Shown one piece after another: positions 59,066 through 64,000 of a stretch of 64,000 bases of DNA (the stretch's first letter is position 1; each line of letters begins with the position of its first letter). The notes beneath the pieces were generated by a model. It was not told the DNA's origin and did not search any database. It saw nothing but the letters and a program-made list of their open reading frames with translations. Position numbers and translations under genes: made by a program. The stretch is from Tilletiopsis washingtonensis (lineage: Eukaryota; Basidiomycota; Exobasidiomycetes; Entylomatales): NCBI RefSeq assembly GCF_003144115.1, contig NW_020312004.1:8119-72118 (forward strand). Direction: 5' to 3'.

Positions 59066-62000
59066 TCAGTTGACGAGGCCGCGGCCCTGGCGCGACTCGT
59101 GCGACTCCTTCCAGCGCAGCGCAAAGTTGACGAGCGTGCCTGCCAGCAGCACGGCGCAGAGGAACGTGGGGCCGATGCCGTCGAAGTACACGTTGCTCGA
59201 CCTGTGCGAGGAGGGGGAGAGTGTCAGCCACATGGAGCGCGACGAGAAGGGCGTGGCGGAGCAGCAGCACGCACTCCTTTGCGCGGATCTTGAGCGCACG
59301 CCACATGAAGATGACGCCCGAGTAGGCAATGCAGAAGAGCGCAATGACGGTGAAGATGGCCGAGGCGATGAGGCCTGTCTTGTCGCCGGGCTGCGAGAAG
59401 TTGATCTGCAGAAGAAGCATGGGTATCAGCGCTTCAGCAGAAGGCGGGAGGGAGCAGGGCAACGCACCATGCCGACGGCAAGGGCCGAGATGAAGACACT
59501 GAACTCGAGCCATTTCAAGAAGGTGCGCTCGTTTGCAAAGTACACCTTTGGCTCGACGCGCACGGGAATCGAGACCTTCTTGCCCGGCTGCGCGTGGAAG
59601 TTGGTGACGTACTCGACGGGCGCGCGGCTGCCGCTCGGCTCCTCCTCGTCGCGGCCCTCGAGCGCGGCACGCGCACGGGCGTCGGCCTCGGCCTCCTCGT
59701 CGTCGTCGTCGCCGCCGACATCGGCGCCGTCGCGCGCGTTCTTGGCGCGCCACAGCCGCCGCAGGTTCGCCGGCGTGAGCTTGGTGAAGTAGGTGCGGTC
59801 GAAGTTTGTGCTCGTGGAGAGAATCTGCTCGCGCCCGACGGGCGCCGCACGCTGCACGCCCGAGGAGCCCGGCTGCCGCACGGCACTGCTGCCGGCGGCC
59901 AGGTGCGTCGCCGCCACGCTGCTCGCCTGGTCCGGGTTGTCCTTGGCCTGCGCCTCGAGCTGCGCGGCACGCTCGCGGATGTTGCGCTCGCGCTGCTCGC
60001 GGATCTCGCGCACGCGCGGGTCCGACGGCGGCAGGCCCAGCTGGCCGGCCTCGTGGTCGTCGCCGGCGACGGCATGGTCGCGCTCCTCGTCGGCCGCGCC
60101 CTCGAACTCGTCCTCGCTCGCCGGCTCGTTGTAGGCGCCGTCAAAGGCGCCCGTCGCGCCGTCCTTCGCCGAGCTGGGCGTCTCGGGCCGCGAGCTCGAG
60201 TTGGAGGCGTGGTGCGACGAGGGCCGGTCGATGCCGAGCTGCAGCGCGCGCGTCGGCGCCTTGCGGATGTCGATCTCCATCTGCGGCAGCCAGAAGGGCA
60301 CCAGGTCCACGCGGTTCGACAGCAGCGTGGCGCAGCCGTGGATGAACTTGGAGAACTTGGGCACGGCCTCGACCTGCGATGCGCGTCAGCGCTGCCACGC
60401 CAACCTCTGTCTGCGCATCACTCACCAGGTGGCTCTGCACCAGCTCGCGCACCCACTCCGGCGGCTCCTGGCCCATCTGCGTCTGCAGCTTGACCTCGAG
60501 CACGCCGTAGGGGAAGCGCTCAATGTCCTCCTTGTCGAGCTGGTCGAAGGGGTAGTCGATGCCAATGTCCATGCGGCGCCAGTTGCTGCCGGCACGCTGC
60601 TTGCCGTCCCAGTTGTCCTCGCGCACCAGCGAGAGCTCCGTGTCGAGCGAGATGCGCACGCGCGCGTCGCCGGGCAGCTGGAAGGCCGTGCGGTTGTAGA
60701 AGGAGCGCATCACGGGCTGCAGCGCGCGGCTGAGCACCGAGTACTGCACCTCGCCGGCCAGCTGCAGCATGCTGTCGATCTCCTTGTCGCTCTTCTTGCC
60801 CTTCTTGCGCAGCGCCTCAAACGTCTCGTCCATGCGGTACTCGCCGCTCATGTAGCCATTCACGTTCTCCTCCTTGATCGGGAAGCGCGCCTTGACACTC
60901 TTCTCGCCCGTCCAGTCCTCGCGGTGCGTCTTGCGCTCGACGAAGATCTGCTTGTTGTCCATGCCGCCGTACCAGCGCAGGCGGATCGCCTCGGCGCCCT
61001 CCGTCTTCTCGAGGCGCCCGAGGTAGAGCTCGAGGTCCTCGTTGTCGTAGTAGATGCTCGTGATGGCCGAGTCCTCGGCCTGGTAGTCCTTGTCCGGGTT
61101 GAAGACGAGCACGGGCAGGTGCTTGAGAATGACGAGCTTGAGCGCCACGATGTTGTCGGGGTGCACCCAGTACTTGGTCGTCTGGCGCACGAAGGCTGAC
61201 TGCGAGCCGCCGGCAGACGAGTCGCCGACGACGGGGTGGCCGCGCGTGCGCACGAGGTCGAAGAGCTTGCTCAGCTTGACGATGAGCGCGTCGTAGTTCT
61301 CCTTGTAGAACGGCCGCGCGCTGAGGTAGTGCTGCACAAACTCCTTGCGCAGCAGGCGGCCCGTCTGCTTGTCGTGCTTCTTGACGATCTTGTGGAAGCC
61401 CGTGTAGTTGAGCTTGGTGAAGAGCGCCAGGTCGTGCACGTCGGCAATGATGACGGCCAGGCGCTCCTCGAGCTCGAGGAAGCGCTCCTCGTACGCGTCG
61501 GCGTCCTCGGTGTCGCTGTCGAACTCGTCGTCGCTGCCCACGTCGTCCTCGGCGTACACGACGTCCTCGCCGCTGGCGTGGCCCTCGCTGTGGCTGCTGC
61601 GCGAGTTGGCGCGCGAGGGCAGCGACGAGCTGCTGTTGGGGCGCGACGAGACGAGCAGGTGCACCTCGGACTGCGCCTTGTTGATGCGCTCCGTGAGCTC
61701 CGTCACCTGGTGCGGGGTGTGAGCGGCCGCGCATGCGTCGACGTCTGGCTATGCCTCGAGTCGGCGCCTGGCAGCAGCCTTTGCCGCCCGACAGCAGCGT
61801 GCGACGCTTGGCGGGACACGACCTGCCGGCGCGCGAATGCCCCACTCAAGGAGACTCGGACGTCGCGCGAGGCAGTGCCTTGGCCAGGCACTGTCTAGTA
61901 GCGACCAGCACTCGACTCCCGGCGGTGCTCGAGGGCCTGGCTTTGTCTCAAGACGGCCACCACTGCTGCCAGCAGCTGATGCGCCTCACCACTCGCCCTC

Positions 62001-62243
62001 CATGGCCCCCTCGCCCTTTCTCTCCACCTCCTCATCACTGCTCACCTTGGTGCGCTGGAAGTCGTAGATCTTGTCGAGCTCCTTGCGCAGCTCCTCGACG
62101 AACTCATCCTCGTCCTTGTCGCTCCAGCTGCCGCCGTTGTCGGCGATGCGCGCCTTGATGTGCTTCTTGAGCTCCGAGTAGCGCAGGTACTTGGTCGACC
62201 ACTCGGAGTAGAGCGACGTCTTGATGGTGCGGCCGAACTTCAT
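59066..62243 (-). CDS. VTC4: VTC4-type polyphosphate polymerase (SPX-VTC-TM)
   Basis: Vacuolar transporter chaperone subunit that makes polyphosphate from ATP. Start is ATG at 62243 and there are five exons. The SPX domain begins [20 protein letters not shown] and, after a 340-nt intron and an acidic insert, ends with [20 protein letters not shown], which carries the basic inositol-pyrophosphate-binding Lys cluster. The catalytic tunnel domain has [38 protein letters not shown] and [20 protein letters not shown], plus [10 protein letters not shown] and [12 protein letters not shown]. The paired Arg and the ERKTHRE and EVKLQT elements indicate the active Vtc4 branch and not Vtc2/3. A 190-residue charged linker precedes three C-terminal helices ([18 protein letters not shown], then [20 protein letters not shown], then [18 protein letters not shown]). 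At about 880 residues it is longer than yeast Vtc4. Confidence 0.9.
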
Positions 62244-63947
62244 GCTGGGCGAAGCAAGCGAGGGCGGCTGCGGTCGAGGGAAGAGACGCTGCGACGCAGC
62301 TGCGACGGCAAGGGCGCCGAGCTCGAGGCTGCGGCTGGCGCGAGAGGCGCTAGCGCAACGGCTGGGCGAGCGTAAGGCGCACGCGGAGAGGCGTGCGGCG
62401 CGGCGAGGAGGCGGAGCGCGCTGGGCGAGGTGCAAGGCGAGAGCGAGACGAGGGTATGCGGGTGCGGGAAGGAAGCTGTGAGAGAGGGCGGAAGAGATGG
62501 AAGGCGGGATGGGAGGCAGCCTCAGTCAGGCACAGCAAGAGCGGCCCCGGCGCAGCGGTTGGGCGCGGCGGAGCGCACGGGTGCCCAAGCCCCTCCCACG
62601 GCACGATAGCCGCGTCCGCACCGAACGCTGCAGCTGCATGCTGCCGCCGGCCTCGTGCGCCTCACCTCGGGGCCGCAGCGTCTCGTTCATCCGCCTTTGC
62701 CGAGCACGAGCTGTTCGTGCTCAGCCTGCAGGCATTGCGGCCAGCATCAGATGCAGATGCAGGCTGGCATGCCGCGCGCCCACGCCGACGCCGGCTGCGG
62801 AAGCACACGCGCAGCTGCACCGGCGCTCTGGCGCGCGCTACATGCGGCACGCGGCGCCCACGCCTCCCTCGCCTCGTCCGATGCCGCATGCTGCTGCACA
62901 GCCGTCTCGAAGCCTCCCGCTCGTCGTCTCGCCGTTCATTTTGCGGCTGCACGACGGCGAGAGCACCGAGGCGTCGACGAGGCGTCGGCGCCGCTCGGAG
63001 CCGTCTTCTCGCTGCGGCAGCGGCCCGACAGCAGCGGAGGCTCGAGGCGGCACCGCAGCCACAACGTCGCGCCGGCGCCGTGCGCACGTTCGCTCGCCAA
63101 GGAGACGCGCACGCTGCTCACGCGCCCGACGTCGACCCGCCGGTCAGCTCGAGCGTGGCGCCTCTCCCACGCAGACGGCGCCCGCCGTGCCTCTCCGCTC
63201 CAAAGCCAGCCGCTGTGCTGCTCGAGACGTGCTTCAGCGGCTTCAGCTAGTCCAGCGGGAGCTCGCTGGACCTCAGGTCCCGGCCGAGAAGAAGATCTGC
63301 TCCTCCGTCTGTCCTCGCTGCGGCCACCTCTCGTCGCCTCCTTTCGTGAGCGGCCCAAGTCGATGGTACAGACAGACGCGCCGAATATGGAATTCGTGTC
63401 TTGACAGCGCCTTCGAGAAGCCAGCGAGACGCAGCGCAGGAGAGAATGCCGAGCGCCAAGGGCGCCCGAGCAGAGGAGAGCGGATGAGATGCCTGCATGG
63501 CAAAAAGCCTGGGCCGACTCCCGACGGGCCTGGCGCGAGATCATTCGGCGCAACGCGCTCCCACGGCACTCACGCGCCTCCACGCTGCCCGCCTCGGCCC
63601 TCCACGCCGTCCCACCTCCAGCGCTGGTGCTGAGCGCTGCAGCTCGAGCTGTGCGTTCGCTTGCTGCTGGTGGCACCTGCTGCAGGCGTCTCGCTTCCAA
63701 CATGCTCGCGGCGCTGCGAGAAGGGAATGGAGGCGGCGACCGCTGAGCGGTGAGCGGAAGCAAGCGTCTGCAGCCTGGGGCTGGACCAGGCGGCCGTGCA
63801 CGGCATGACGTCAGCACGGCCCGAGCTCTGGACCCGCGCCGAACCCCGCGCGCGGGCCTGTCACCTCATAAGCCAGCCAGCGCCGCTTCGCCTGCACTTC
63901 TCCTCCCACCACCACAGCCTCAGCCACTCATCACACCACACAGCACC
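62244..63947. other. Long divergent region upstream of VTC4
   Basis: 1.7 kb from the VTC4 start to the next plus-strand ATG. Chance frames to about 380 codons, no domain. A small inverted repeat (GTCCAGCG / CGCTGGAC, loop 6) is at 63250-63271. CACC/CACACCA-rich sequence directly precedes the ATG at 63948. Confidence 0.55.
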
Positions 63948-64000
63948 ATGTCCGACGCCAACCTCACCTCGCACCCGCGCGCCGCCGACTCGTCGACCAT
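63948..64000 (+). CDS. First codons of a gene cut by the window edge
   Basis: ATG at 63948 follows a pyrimidine/CAC-rich leader like those of other genes here and opens MSDANLTSHPRAADSST before the window ends. Function cannot be judged. The start call rests on the leader (CACACAGCACCATG) and gene spacing. Confidence 0.5.
   Translation, partial: MSDANLTSHPRAADSST

Noticed and set aside
62497-63633. Plus-strand 378-codon frame upstream of the last gene
   Set aside because: No domain, and overlapping open frames occur on both strands. Treated as intergenic.

Overview
This window looks like a gene-dense chromosomal segment from a GC-rich basidiomycete fungus. The evidence is a set of split fungal-type genes whose introns are mostly about 48-70 nt, start GTGAGT or GTGCGT, carry a CTGAC/CTCAC branch-like motif and end in CAG. 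Gene content is also fungal: VTC4-type polyphosphate polymerase, MBP1-type APSES factor, DUF2433, Erd1-like EXS protein. A smut-lineage or basidiomycetous yeast is plausible, but the exact lineage is inference. I saw no rRNA, tRNA, CRISPR, transposon or viral remnant that I could support.

Layout: 0-6 kb holds an OTU6-type deubiquitinase (cut by the left edge), a SET/TPR protein and an Hst2-type sirtuin. 7.4-18 kb holds a tandem-GAF protein without a kinase, a NAPE-PLD-like metallo-hydrolase and a very long disordered protein. 18.8-27 kb holds Cdc14 phosphatase, Grc3/Nol9 polynucleotide kinase and a PPR-like, probably mitochondrial, protein. 28-38 kb holds endonuclease III (NTH1), a seven-helix membrane protein, a large FHA-domain protein and an SH3 (Nbp2/Skb5-like) protein. 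38-48 kb holds an MBP1-type APSES/ankyrin factor, a DUF2433 protein and eIF5B. 48-64 kb holds an Erd1-like EXS protein, a Rossmann-fold protein, a UPF0538 protein, a chromodomain protein, SPT4, VTC4 and the first codons of a gene cut by the right edge.

Most genes are core housekeeping: translation initiation, rRNA processing, base-excision repair, transcription elongation, G1/S transcription, mitotic exit and phosphate storage. They do not form an obvious pathway cluster. The strand layout is notable: of 22 gene junctions, 8 are tail-to-tail, 9 head-to-head and only 5 tandem. The best leads for a second look are two tandem MluI-cell-cycle-box sequences between MBP1 and DUF2433, a perfect 15-bp hairpin in an unusually long UPF0538 intron, the 857-nt SPT4 intron, and the GAF-only relative of fungal hybrid histidine kinases. 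I did not find convincing evidence of a wholly new system.
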